This document shows, piece after piece, positions 1-8,032 of a DNA stretch of 64,000 nt. A program made the translations under genes and the position numbers. Within the stretch, counting starts at the first letter, position 1. Each line of letters opens with the position of its first letter. The notes beneath the pieces were generated by a model that saw only the letters and a program-made list of their open reading frames with translations, searched no databases and was not told the DNA's origin. This DNA comes from Pseudomonas rustica. GTDB taxonomy: Bacteria > Pseudomonadota > Gammaproteobacteria > Pseudomonadales > Pseudomonadaceae. Location: assembly GCF_018336155.1 (NCBI RefSeq), contig NZ_JAGYHF010000003.1, forward strand, positions 62,001-126,000, read 5' to 3'.

Positions 1-68
1 AAGGCAAACGGCCGGATCCGCTTAAGGATGACCTGCCGATTCCGCCGGATCTGCGCCGCGATTCTTGA
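1..68 (+). CDS. flhB: FlhB C-terminal tip (partial, 5' end outside window)
   Basis: The frame that opens at base 3 reads GKRPDPLKDDLPIPPDLRRDS and ends at a TGA. Only the last 21 residues are present. The Pro/Asp/Leu-rich tail resembles the end of Pseudomonas FlhB, the substrate-specificity switch of the flagellar export gate, and flhB lies just upstream of flhA in this genus. About 2.8 kb of extra genes and repeats separate the two here. No catalytic motif is visible, so the call rests on tail resemblance and position. Confidence 0.6.
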   Translation, partial: GKRPDPLKDDLPIPPDLRRDS

Positions 69-107
69 CGTTACTGCGATGAAACTCTAGGCCTTACAGA
101 GATCATT

Positions 108-269
108 GTGGCGAGGGGATTTAGCGAAACGTCGCACCGCCCCGCTGGGCTGCGCAGCAGCCCCCATAACCTGTGACTTCAATCTTTCAGGATTACCGCG
201 TGCTCAGGATTTACGACTGCTGCGCAGCCGAGCGGGGCGGTGCGACGTTTCGCTGAATCCCCTCGCCAC
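108..269. repeat. Long imperfect inverted repeat (arms of about 53 bases)
   Basis: The left arm starts GTGGCGAGGGGATTTAGCG and the right arm ends with its near-perfect reverse complement; each arm is about 53 bases with a spacer of about 55. Both arms contain a GCACCGCCCCGC core. It resembles the extragenic palindromes of Pseudomonas but belongs to a different sequence family from the other repeats in this window. No coding frame is supported here. Confidence 0.8.
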
Positions 270-289
270 AGGTTCTTGCCTGACTTCTT

Positions 290-400
290 GATCGTTCCCA
301 CGCTCCGCGTGGGAATGCAGCCCGGGACGCTCCGCGTCCCTTCCAGAACCGAACGCGGAGCGTCCGTTGAGGCGTTCCCGCGCAGAGCGTGGGAACGATC
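290..400. repeat. REP pair, family A (GATCGTTCCCACGCTC type), copy 1
   Basis: Two REP units face each other, beginning GATCGTTCCCACGCTC and ending GAGCGTGGGAACGATC, with inner GGACGCTCCGCGTCCC hairpins. The same element recurs five more times in this window (near 1.2, 17.3, 32.8, 35.7 and 37.6 kb). This copy sits just downstream of the DUF6124 gene on the minus strand and was duplicated together with that gene's 3' part. Confidence 0.9.
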
Positions 401-412
401 ATCGGGGTGCTG

Positions 413-769
413 TTACTGCGGCAACTCCAGATTATCCAGCGCCCGATTCACCGCCAGTTCGCCGAGCATGATCAGTTGCGCAATACCCTGCAGCGTTCTG
501 CGTTGTGATGCGGGTATGAGGTTGGCGAAGTCATTGGCAATGGTTCTTGCCGAGGCGAGGGTTTCGCAGGCGTTGGCCAATAATTCTTCGTTTTTGAAGT
601 CGGCGGTGACGGCGTACATCGTGCGGTTTCGGCGTGGCGGTGGCGTGGCGCCCGGGAAGAGGTAGTGATCGAGGGCGCGGTCGGCGGCTTCGTGGAGCTT
701 TGTTGAATCGAGGGATTCGTAGGGGGAGGTGGGATCGGTTTCGGGTGGGTTTGGTGTTGGTTTGATCAT
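413..769 (-). CDS. DUF6124-type small protein
   Basis: 118 residues, function unknown. The N-terminus is Pro/Thr-rich and probably disordered (MIKPTPNPPETDPTSPYES). It is followed by a helical region containing RNRTMYAVTADFKNEELLAN and a C-terminal hydrophobic helix, LIMLGELAVNRAL. Proteins of this shape are common in the P. fluorescens group, where I know them as DUF6124 (close in type to DUF3077); no activity is established to my knowledge. The ATG is preceded by AAGGAG at a normal distance. The leader is unusually structured (see 770-960). A truncated second copy lies at 1326-1545. No signal peptide or membrane segment is seen. Confidence 0.75.
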   Translation of the reverse strand: MIKPTPNPPETDPTSPYESLDSTKLHEAADRALDHYLFPGATPPPRRNRTMYAVTADFKNEELLANACETLASARTIANDFANLIPASQRRTLQGIAQLIMLGELAVNRALDNLELPQ

Positions 770-960
770 TGGTGAAGCTCCTTGAGAAATGGAGCCGTCA
801 ACCGTCGCTGCTAAACGAAGTGGGTGGCGGCTGTACGCGGGTTAGCAGACCAGGCTCAAGAATCCCGGCGCACCGAAGTGCCCCACGCAAAGCCGCCATA
901 ACGTAATGGCGGGACTCGCGTGTCTTGAGATTTGCCGAGCTGCTAAACCCGATCACTGAA
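770..960 (-). promoter_or_regulatory. Structured leader of the DUF6124 gene with two competing pairings
   Basis: Read on the minus strand, the leader holds CGGGTTTAGCAG (951 to 940), then CTGCTAACCCG (848 to 838), then GTTTAGCAG (816 to 808), then AAGGAG and the start codon. The middle element can pair with the upstream one (11 to 12 base pairs with one bulge) or with the downstream one, but not with both. Between the first two lie a CCGCCAT/ATGGCGG hairpin (893-912) and a GCAC-TTCG-GTGC tetraloop hairpin (870-881). That is the layout of an attenuator or riboswitch-like leader. The pairings are seen in the sequence; the regulatory role is inferred. Confidence 0.5.
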
Positions 961-1115
961 CAATCAGCGACCGACCCACGATAGAACCCGTCCCCAAGGC
1001 GCACAAGCCGGCCGATTCTGGCTTAGCTGTAGGCAAAGGCGCAAGGATGTGTAGCCTTTGAGGCGTGTCTGGAGGTGTCTTTTAAACATAGCCGTTTAAA
1101 AACAGAAATCGGGCA

Positions 1116-1196
1116 CAGGCAATGACGGCCCCTTCGCGAGGAAGCTCTGCTCCTACGGTTTTGTGGTGATCACATATTTTGTGGCTTGCCCCAATT
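1116..1196. repeat. 81-base direct repeat, left copy
   Basis: This 81-base stretch recurs at 1546-1626 with a single difference (GCGAGGAAGC here, GCGAGCAAGC there). The two copies bracket exactly the duplicated REP plus DUF6124 fragment. They look like the footprint of an insertion or duplication event rather than two independent REPs. Confidence 0.85.
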
Positions 1197-1307
1197 GATC
1201 GTTCCCACGCTCCGCGTGGGAATGCATCCCGGGACGCTCCGCGTCCCTTCCACAACCGAACGCGGAGCGTCCGTTGAGGCGTTCCCACGCAGAGCGTGGG
1301 AACGATC
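1197..1307. repeat. REP pair, family A, copy 2
   Basis: This is nearly identical to the element at 290-400, with the same inward-facing units and inner hairpins, and it starts directly at the end of the 81-base repeat. It forms the left part of a block of about 345 bases that parallels 290-632. Confidence 0.9.
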
Positions 1308-1325
1308 ATCGGGGGAGGGGGCCTG

Positions 1326-1545
1326 CCACTGCGGCAACACCAGATTATCCAGCGCCCGATTCACCGCCAACTCGCCGAGCATGATCAGTTGCGCGATGCC
1401 CAGCAGCGTCTTCCGCTCCGAGGCGGGTATGAGGTTGGCGAAGTCATTGGCGATGGTTCTGGCGGAGGCGAGGGTTTCGCAGGCGTTGGCCAATAGTTCT
1501 TCGTTTTTGAAATCGGCGGTCACGGCGTACATCGTGCGGTTTCTG
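1326..1545 (-). pseudogene. Truncated second copy of the DUF6124 gene
   Basis: The frame matches residues 47 to 118 of the intact gene at 413-769 with only a few substitutions (for example SERKTLLGIA against SQRRTLQGIA). The first 46 residues, the start codon and the whole leader are missing, because the homology stops at the 81-base repeat at 1546. The stop codon has also changed (TAA to TGG), so the frame would run on into the REP element. It is a decayed product of segmental duplication. Confidence 0.8.
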
Positions 1546-1626
1546 CAGGCAATGACGGCCCCTTCGCGAGCAAGCTCTGCTCCTACGGTTTTGTGGTGAT
1601 CACATATTTTGTGGCTTGCCCCAATT
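1546..1626. repeat. 81-base direct repeat, right copy
   Basis: Second copy of the segment at 1116-1196, ending in the same CCCCAATT. The sequence continues straight into a REP pair of family B. Confidence 0.85.
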
Positions 1627-1718
1627 TGTAGGAGCAAAGCTTGCTCGCGAAGGCATCGGCATATTCAACGCTTTCATCGGTTGACACACCGCTTTCGCGA
1701 GCAAGCTTTGCTCCTACA
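1627..1718. repeat. REP pair, family B variant (TGTAGGAGCAAAGCTTGCTC)
   Basis: The two ends are inverted copies of TGTAGGAGCAAAGCTTGCTC followed by GCGA, with a spacer of about 45 bases. This is an AT-richer variant of the TGTGGGAGCGGGCTTGCTCG elements found near 27.0, 44.0 and 49.7 kb. Confidence 0.85.
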
Positions 1719-1899
1719 GAGGGTGGAGCGAACCTTCCGTCTGAAAACCTGTGATACCTGACAGTTCTGACAGTAGACGCCGTTGAATTTCAGGCGCACT
1801 CATAGCGCCGGGAATGTTCCCGTTGGAGGTCTCGCCGTGGATGCGCTTGGGCAGGGGCCTGACAGCGTTCGAGATGCTCGGATCTGTTCAGGGAGAGTC

Positions 1900-2565
1900 A
1901 TGATGGTAGAGCGCGTATACAAACATCTTCCGGGGATGAAGCTGGAGTTCGTCTCCGCTCGGCTGGAGGAAAACGTCAGCGAAAGAGCGATTGGCTACTC
2001 GGCCAAATTCAAACTGAGTCTCGATTTTCTTAACTTCAAAGTTGCCGCCAATCAGCACATTCCCAACTTTCTGAATAACCCGCTCAATGCGATCCGGCCC
2101 GAGCTGGACGGCTTGGCCTATCACTACGCGTACAACTATTTATTGGGTGCGGCGGGCAAGATCTCCACGAATGAGGCGCTGTTCGAGGTTTTCACTCGCA
2201 CGGAGTACTACATGTCGGAGTGGTCGACGGGAGGCTTGGAGATTCGTTACGGCGTGCCGGTGTTCGAAGTGGTTGACGGGCAGTTGCACGTCACTGCACG
2301 GGTAGACTATCGATTGGACGGTGGTCGACAGATTCAGATCCGCGATCTGCCGGTCATCCCTTTTCAGTGGCAACTGAATTTGCTGTTAGGTGAGCCGATT
2401 TTGTCAGGGCTCAAGTCACCCGAGACCAAAGTCGTGCTGATGTATGGCAAGGAGCCGTTGGTGTCGGTGGAGGGGAAACCGATGTATACCGGCACGCAGT
2501 ATGTGATTGGGCGCGAGTTAGCGTTTGGTGATATTGGCGCGGAGCTGATTCACGAGGCTGGTTGA
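1900..2565 (+). CDS. Hypothetical protein, no recognised domain
   Basis: 221 residues from the ATG preceded by GGGAGAG; an adjacent in-frame ATG at 1903 is an equal alternative, and upstream TTG/GTG codons lack a ribosome site. I do not recognise the family. It has no signal peptide and no membrane helix. Composition is balanced, with alternating hydrophobic stretches in the second half (LEIRYGVPVFEVVDGQLHV), suggesting a soluble, partly beta-stranded protein. It stands alone between REP elements and has its own terminator at 2605-2641. Confidence 0.7.
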   Translation: MMVERVYKHLPGMKLEFVSARLEENVSERAIGYSAKFKLSLDFLNFKVAANQHIPNFLNNPLNAIRPELDGLAYHYAYNYLLGAAGKISTNEALFEVFTRTEYYMSEWSTGGLEIRYGVPVFEVVDGQLHVTARVDYRLDGGRQIQIRDLPVIPFQWQLNLLLGEPILSGLKSPETKVVLMYGKEPLVSVEGKPMYTGTQYVIGRELAFGDIGAELIHEAG

Positions 2566-2604
2566 ATCCGGCATTTCCTTAAGCTGGCACCGTGACGAAA
2601 TAAA

Positions 2605-2641
2605 AAACCGCCGCCCCGATTTAACGGGGTGGCGGTTTTTT
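2605..2641 (+). terminator. Rho-independent terminator
   Basis: The stem ACCGCCGCCCCG pairs with CGGGGTGGCGGT around a loop of about five bases, followed by a run of seven T. A-runs on the left side would also let it act on the minus strand. It closes the hypothetical gene ending at 2565. Confidence 0.9.
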
Positions 2642-2665
2642 TGTGCCTGAAATTGAATGCCTTCC

Positions 2666-2745
2666 TGTAGGAGCTGCCGAAGGCTGCGATCTTTTGACTT
2701 TCAAAAAGCCAGATCAAAAGATCGCAGCCTTCGGCAGCTCCTACA
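2666..2745. repeat. REP pair, family C (GTAGGAGCTGCCGAAGGCTG), copy 1
   Basis: Inverted units of TGTAGGAGCTGCCGAAGGCT plus GCGATCTTTTGA, facing each other over a short spacer. A loose half-unit, GGCTGCGATCTTTTTT, follows at 2760-2775. The element lies between the terminator and the flhA promoter. Confidence 0.9.
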
Positions 2746-2788
2746 GGGAAGCGCGTTGGGGCTGCGATCTTTTTTGTCTGCGCAAAAG

Positions 2789-2805
2789 TTGGAAGGCTTC
2801 TTGCA
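2789..2805 (+). promoter_or_regulatory. Sigma-54 promoter for flhA
   Basis: TTGGAAGGCTTCTTGCA carries the -24 GG and -12 GC with the correct spacing and matches the YTGG-N8-TTGCW form exactly. It ends 61 bases before the flhA start codon. In Pseudomonas the flhA-flhF-fleN-fliA operon is known to depend on RpoN and FleQ, so both sequence and position fit. I did not identify a FleQ site. Confidence 0.75.
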
Positions 2806-2866
2806 ATAGCCGCCGTGCGCCTGCTCTGGGCGTCAAAAGTTTGCTTTAAAGGAACGGGGAATACCG

Positions 2867-4996
2867 GTGGATCGCTCTCAGTTACTCAACAGTGCCCGCA
2901 CAAACCTGAATGACCTCTCGCGAGGCAATCTGGGCGTGCCGTTGTTGCTGCTGGTCATGTTGGCAATGATGATGTTGCCGATTCCGCCGTTCCTGCTCGA
3001 CGTGTTTTTCACGTTCAACATTGCGTTGTCGATTGTCGTGCTGCTGGTCTGCGTGTACGCGCTGCGGCCGCTGGATTTCGCGGTGTTCCCGACGATTCTG
3101 CTGGTCGCGACGTTGATGCGGCTGGCGTTGAACGTCGCCTCGACACGGGTGGTGATGCTCCACGGTCAGGACGGCCACGCCGCGGCCGGTAAGGTGATTC
3201 AGGCCTTCGGTGAGGTGGTGATCGGCGGTAACTACGTGGTCGGTATCGTGGTGTTTGCGATCCTGATGATCATCAACTTCGTCGTGGTGACCAAGGGTGC
3301 CGGGCGGATTTCCGAGGTGAGCGCGCGCTTCACCCTCGACGCGATGCCCGGCAAACAAATGGCGATCGACGCCGACCTCAACGCCGGTCTGATCGACCAG
3401 AACCAGGCGAAGATGCGCCGTCAGGAAGTCGCCCAGGAGGCTGAGTTCTACGGTTCAATGGACGGTGCCAGCAAGTTCGTGCGCGGTGACGCCATCGCCG
3501 GCCTCCTCATTCTGTTCATCAACCTCATCGGCGGCATGGCCGTCGGTATCTTCCAGCACAACATGAGCTTCGGCGATGCCGGCCGGGTTTACGCCTTGCT
3601 GACCATCGGTGACGGTTTAGTGGCGCAATTGCCATCACTGTTGTTATCTACAGCTGCGGCGATCATGGTGACCCGTGCTTCCGGTTCGGAAGACATGGGC
3701 AAACAGATCAATCGCCAGATGTTCGCCTCGCCAAAAGCGCTGGCGGTGGCGGCCGGTTTGATGGCGGTGATGGGCCTGGTGCCGGGCATGCCGCACTTCT
3801 CGTTCCTCAGCATGGCGGCACTGGCCGCTGGCGGCGCGTACCTGTTCTGGAAGAAGCAGAACGTCGCCAAGGTTGAAGCGCTGCAAGAGGTCAAACGCCA
3901 GCAGGAGCTGCTGCCGTCGCCAGCCCGCGCCATGGAAACCAAAGAGCTGGGCTGGGATGACGTGACACCGATCGACATGATTGGTCTGGAAGTCGGCTAC
4001 CGGTTGATCCCGCTGGTGGATCGCAATCAGGGCGGGCAATTGCTGGCGCGGATCAAGGGCGTGCGCAAGAAGCTCTCGCAGGATCTGGGCTTCCTGATGC
4101 CGACCGTGCACATCCGCGACAACCTCGACCTGGCGCCAAGCGCCTACCGTTTGACCCTGATGGGCGTGATCCTCGCCGAAGCCGAGATCTACCCGGATCG
4201 CGAACTGGCGATCAACCCGGGGCAGGTATACGGCACGCTTAACGGCATAAACGCCAAAGATCCGGCTTTCGGGCTGGAAGCGGTGTGGATCGAAATCAGC
4301 CAGCGTGCGCAGGCACAGTCGCTCGGATACACCGTGGTCGACGCCAGCACCGTGGTTGCGACGCACTTGAACCAGATTCTGTACAAACACTCCAGTGAGC
4401 TGATCGGCCACGAGGAAGTGCAGCAACTCATGCAATTGCTGGCCAAAAGCTCGCCGAAACTGGCTGAAGAGCTGGTGCCGGGCGTGGTCTCGTTGTCGCA
4501 ACTGCTTAAAGTATTGCAAGCGCTGTTGGCCGAACACGTGCCGGTGCGTGACATCCGCAGTATTGCCGAAGCCATCGCCAACAACGCTGCCAAGAGTCAA
4601 GATACCGCCGCGCTGGTGGCTGCGGTGCGGGTTGGCGTATCGCGCGCCATCGTCCAAAGCATTGTAGGCACTGAGTCCGAGCTGCCTGTGATCACCCTGG
4701 AACCAAGGTTGGAACAGATATTGCTCAATAGTCTGCAGAAGGCAGGACAAGGCTCGGAAGAGGGCGTTCTGCTGGAGCCAAGCATGGCCGAGAAGCTGCA
4801 ACGTTCGCTCATCGAAGCGGCGCAGCGTCAGGAGATGCAAGGTCAGCCGGTGATCCTGTTGGTAGCAGGCCCGGTACGCGCGATGCTCTCGCGTTTTGGC
4901 CGCCTCGCAGTCCCTGGATTGCACGTGCTGGCCTACCAGGAAATACCGGACAACAAGCAAGTGACAATTGTTGCGACAGTAGGGCCCAACGGCTGA
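2867..4996 (+). CDS. flhA: Flagellar export gate protein FlhA
   Basis: 709 residues, usual family length, GTG start. FlhA forms the nonameric ring of the flagellar type III export gate in the inner membrane, docking chaperone-substrate complexes and coupling proton flow to export. The first 330 residues hold about eight membrane helices, with the family signature around RLALNVASTR (near residue 84) and the cytoplasmic FHIPEP loop with PGKQMAIDADLN. The rest is the soluble C-domain that binds substrates. It is first in the flhA-flhF-fleN-fliA operon, 11 bases before flhF, behind a sigma-54 promoter. Nothing unusual is seen. Confidence 0.98.
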   Translation: MDRSQLLNSARTNLNDLSRGNLGVPLLLLVMLAMMMLPIPPFLLDVFFTFNIALSIVVLLVCVYALRPLDFAVFPTILLVATLMRLALNVASTRVVMLHGQDGHAAAGKVIQAFGEVVIGGNYVVGIVVFAILMIINFVVVTKGAGRISEVSARFTLDAMPGKQMAIDADLNAGLIDQNQAKMRRQEVAQEAEFYGSMDGASKFVRGDAIAGLLILFINLIGGMAVGIFQHNMSFGDAGRVYALLTIGDGLVAQLPSLLLSTAAAIMVTRASGSEDMGKQINRQMFASPKALAVAAGLMAVMGLVPGMPHFSFLSMAALAAGGAYLFWKKQNVAKVEALQEVKRQQELLPSPARAMETKELGWDDVTPIDMIGLEVGYRLIPLVDRNQGGQLLARIKGVRKKLSQDLGFLMPTVHIRDNLDLAPSAYRLTLMGVILAEAEIYPDRELAINPGQVYGTLNGINAKDPAFGLEAVWIEISQRAQAQSLGYTVVDASTVVATHLNQILYKHSSELIGHEEVQQLMQLLAKSSPKLAEELVPGVVSLSQLLKVLQALLAEHVPVRDIRSIAEAIANNAAKSQDTAALVAAVRVGVSRAIVQSIVGTESELPVITLEPRLEQILLNSLQKAGQGSEEGVLLEPSMAEKLQRSLIEAAQRQEMQGQPVILLVAGPVRAMLSRFGRLAVPGLHVLAYQEIPDNKQVTIVATVGPNG

Positions 4997-5007
4997 GGTA
5001 GTGGTTC

Positions 5008-6348
5008 ATGCAAGTTAAGCGTTTTTTCGCCGCCGATATGCGTCAGGCCATGAAGCTGGTTCGTGATGAGCTGGGCGCTGATGCCGCCATCATTGGCAAC
5101 CGCCGCATTGCCGGCGGTGTCGAGCTGACGGCTGCGCTCGATTACAAATTGTCGGCGCTGGCGCCACGGGTTCCGAACATGGAGCTCGAAGACGAGCTGC
5201 GCAAGACCCAGTCGCGCATCGTCACCGCCCAGGCCGAGCTGAGCCTGCGTGGCGAAGCCGATGGCAATAGCAATCGCCAGATCTTTGCCGGCCTGCCACT
5301 CACCGCTGGCCTGCCGTTGACCGCCGCTGAACCGCTGACCGAGCCGACCTACGCCGCGCCAGCGCGTCCAGCCCCGGCACCGGCTCAGTCCTCTGGCGGC
5401 GTCGATCCACGTGCACTGGATTCGATGCGTTTTGAATTGAACAGCCTGCGCGAGCTGATGGAAGTGCAGCTCGGCACACTGGCCTGGAATCAACTGCAGG
5501 GCAGCCGTCCGGCGCAGGCCAATCTGTATCGCCGTCTGCAACGTATCGGTCTGTCTGGCCCGCTGTCGCGTGATCTGCTGTCGATGATCAGCGACATCGA
5601 AGAGCCGCGTCAGGCCTGGCGCATGCTGCTCGCGCATCTGGCGCGAATGATTGCCGTGCCGGAAGTCGAGCCGCTGGAAGAGGGCGGTGTGATCGCCATG
5701 GTCGGCCCTGCCGGCATGGGCAAGACCACCACGCTGGCGAAACTGGCCGCACGTTATGTGCTGAAATACGGCGCGCAGAATGTCGCGCTGGTGAGCATGG
5801 ACAGCTTCCGCATCGGCGCGCAGGAACAACTGAAGACCCTGGGCCGCATTCTCAATGTGCCGGTGACCCACGTTGATCCGGGCCAGTCGCTGGTGCAGGC
5901 GCTGGATCCATTGCTGCGCAAACGCGTGGTGCTGATCGATACCGCCGGCCTGCAAGCCAGCGATCCGGCCCTGCGCATGCAGCTCGAAAGCCTCGCCGGG
6001 CGTGGCATCCGTTCAAAAAATTATCTGGTCTTGGCAACCACCAGCCAGAAACAGGTTCTAACCGCCGCTTATCACAGTTACAAGCGTTGCGGGCTCGCCG
6101 GGTGCATCCTGACTAAACTGGATGAAACGGCCAGCCTTGGCGAAGTGTTAAGCCTGGCGATCAGTCATGAATTGCCGGTCGCGTACCTGACCGATGGCCC
6201 ACGGATTCCGGATGATTTGCATCTGCCGCGCCGTCATCAACTGGTCAGCCGCGCCGTCAGCGTGCAAATGCAGGAAGAACCCAGCGAAGAAGCCATGGCT
6301 GACATGTTCGCTGATATCTACCACAGCCCCACCAAGCAGGTAGGCTGA
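5008..6348 (+). CDS. flhF: Flagellar placement GTPase FlhF
   Basis: 446 residues. FlhF is an SRP-type GTPase that marks the cell pole for flagellar assembly and recruits early basal-body proteins. The N-terminal B domain starts MQVKRFFAADMRQAMKLV. It is followed by a Pro/Ala-rich variable linker (about residues 95-135), an N domain and the GTPase core: P-loop GPAGMGKTTT near 233, DSFRIGAQEQL near 270, DTAGL near 311 and LTKLDE near 369. It lies between flhA and fleN and works against FleN to set flagellar position and number. Confidence 0.97.
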   Translation: MQVKRFFAADMRQAMKLVRDELGADAAIIGNRRIAGGVELTAALDYKLSALAPRVPNMELEDELRKTQSRIVTAQAELSLRGEADGNSNRQIFAGLPLTAGLPLTAAEPLTEPTYAAPARPAPAPAQSSGGVDPRALDSMRFELNSLRELMEVQLGTLAWNQLQGSRPAQANLYRRLQRIGLSGPLSRDLLSMISDIEEPRQAWRMLLAHLARMIAVPEVEPLEEGGVIAMVGPAGMGKTTTLAKLAARYVLKYGAQNVALVSMDSFRIGAQEQLKTLGRILNVPVTHVDPGQSLVQALDPLLRKRVVLIDTAGLQASDPALRMQLESLAGRGIRSKNYLVLATTSQKQVLTAAYHSYKRCGLAGCILTKLDETASLGEVLSLAISHELPVAYLTDGPRIPDDLHLPRRHQLVSRAVSVQMQEEPSEEAMADMFADIYHSPTKQVG

Positions 6349-6464
6349 GGTATTCATGAACAGTTTTTGTACCTACATCGATGGTCTGCCATGCATTGTT
6401 CCGTTTGTGAACGCGCAGCCAGTAATGTGGCCTCCGTCTATGCAAGACAAGGTAAAGAAATAAC

Positions 6465-7295
6465 ATGGGCAGCATGCATCCCGTACAGGTGATCGCGGTG
6501 ACCGGCGGCAAAGGTGGCGTCGGCAAAACTAACGTGTCAGTGAACTTGTCTCTGGCGCTGGCAGAGCTTGGCCGTCGGGTCATGCTGCTGGACGCCGATC
6601 TGGGACTGGCGAACGTCGACGTTCTGCTGGGCCTGACACCCAAACGCACTCTGGCCGATGTCATCGAAGGCCGCTGTGAGCTGCGCGACGTGCTGTTGCA
6701 GGGTCCCGGCGGGATCCGCATCGTACCGGCCGCGTCCGGCACGCAGAGCATGGTTCATCTGAGCCCGGCGCAACACGCCGGCCTGATTCAGGCCTTCAGT
6801 GACATCGGCGACAATCTCGACGTTCTGGTGATCGACACCGCTGCAGGTATTGGTGACTCGGTAGTCAGTTTCGTTCGCGCAGCGCAGGAAGTGTTGCTGG
6901 TGGTCTGCGATGAGCCAACCTCGATCACTGACGCTTACGCACTGATCAAACTGCTCAACCGCGATTACGGCATGAACCGCTTCCGCGTCCTCGCCAACAT
7001 GGCGCAGAGCCCGCAAGAAGGTCGCAACCTGTTCGCCAAGTTGACCAAGGTCACGGATCGCTTCCTCGACGTCGCCTTACAATACGTCGGCGCCGTGCCT
7101 TACGACGAAAGCGTGCGCAAAGCGGTGCAGAAGCAGCGCGCTGTCTATGAAGCCTTCCCGCGTTCCAAGTGCGCGCTGGCGTTCAAGGCCATCGCGCAAA
7201 AGGTCGACACCTGGCCGCTTCCCGCCAACCCGCGCGGCCACCTTGAGTTTTTTGTCGAGCGCCTCGTGCAGCAAACGGCAGGGCCCGTGCTATGA
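6465..7295 (+). CDS. fleN: Flagellar number regulator FleN (FlhG), MinD-like ATPase
   Basis: 276 residues. FleN is a P-loop ATPase that binds and restrains the master activator FleQ and limits flagellar number. The deviant Walker A motif KGGVGKT is at residues 16-22, a switch segment LLDADLGLANVD at about 42-53, and VIDTAAGIGDS near 124. The stop codon overlaps the fliA start (ATGA), showing translational coupling. The 116 bases between flhF and this start hold no supported gene. Confidence 0.96.
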   Translation: MGSMHPVQVIAVTGGKGGVGKTNVSVNLSLALAELGRRVMLLDADLGLANVDVLLGLTPKRTLADVIEGRCELRDVLLQGPGGIRIVPAASGTQSMVHLSPAQHAGLIQAFSDIGDNLDVLVIDTAAGIGDSVVSFVRAAQEVLLVVCDEPTSITDAYALIKLLNRDYGMNRFRVLANMAQSPQEGRNLFAKLTKVTDRFLDVALQYVGAVPYDESVRKAVQKQRAVYEAFPRSKCALAFKAIAQKVDTWPLPANPRGHLEFFVERLVQQTAGPVL

Positions 7296-8032
7296 CCGCT
7301 AGCGGTATGAATTACTACAAGAAGTCGGCACGCGACGCTCAGTACGAGCTGATCGAGCGTTACGCGCCGCTGGTCAAACGCATTGCCTATCACTTGCTGG
7401 CGCGGTTGCCGGCGAGTGTGCAGGTTGAAGACCTGATCCAGGCCGGGATGATCGGCCTGCTTGAAGTCTCGACCAAATACGACGCCAGCAAAGGCGCCAG
7501 TTTCGAAACGTACGCGGGCATTCGAATCCGCGGCGCGATGCTCGACGAAGTGCGCAAAGGGGATTGGGCGCCACGCTCGGTTCACCGCAATACCCGGATG
7601 GTCAGCGACGCAATTCGCTCAATTGAAGCTAAAACCGGCCGTGATGCTAAAGATCACGAAGTTGCGGCCGAACTCCAATTGAGTCTCGACGATTACTACG
7701 GGATTTTGAATGACACCTTGGGCAGTCGCCTGTTCAGTTTCGACGATCTGTTGCAGGACGGCGAACACGAAGGGCTGCACGAGGATGGCGCGAGTGCTCA
7801 TCTTGAGCCGTCACGCGATCTGGAAGATGAACGCTTCCAGGCGGCGCTGGCGGACGCGATTGCCAATTTGCCGGAGCGTGAGCGACTGGTGTTGGCGCTG
7901 TACTACGACGAAGAGCTGAACCTCAAGGAAATCGGTGAAGTCCTTGGCGTCAGTGAATCGCGGGTCAGCCAGTTACACAGCCAGTGCGCGGCCCGTTTGC
8001 GGGGGCGTTTGGGGGAGTGGCGAGCGCGCTGA
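7292..8032 (+). CDS. fliA: Flagellar sigma factor FliA (sigma-28)
   Basis: 246 residues. FliA directs late flagellar and chemotaxis genes and is held by FlgM until the hook is finished. Region 2 contains DLIQAGMIGLLEVSTKYD and GASFETYAGIRIRGAMLDE, region 3 follows (RDAKDHEVAAEL), and region 4 has the helix-turn-helix LNLKEIGEVLGVSESRVSQL near the C-terminus. It overlaps fleN by four bases and is the last gene of the flhA operon before a gap of about 150 bases. Confidence 0.97.
   Translation: MTASGMNYYKKSARDAQYELIERYAPLVKRIAYHLLARLPASVQVEDLIQAGMIGLLEVSTKYDASKGASFETYAGIRIRGAMLDEVRKGDWAPRSVHRNTRMVSDAIRSIEAKTGRDAKDHEVAAELQLSLDDYYGILNDTLGSRLFSFDDLLQDGEHEGLHEDGASAHLEPSRDLEDERFQAALADAIANLPERERLVLALYYDEELNLKEIGEVLGVSESRVSQLHSQCAARLRGRLGEWRAR

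Noticed and set aside
3644..4960. Long minus-strand open frame across flhA
   Set aside because: It is antisense to a complete flhA. The composition (His/Gln/Arg-rich) is what GC-rich genes give in the opposite frame, and it has no ribosome site or domain.
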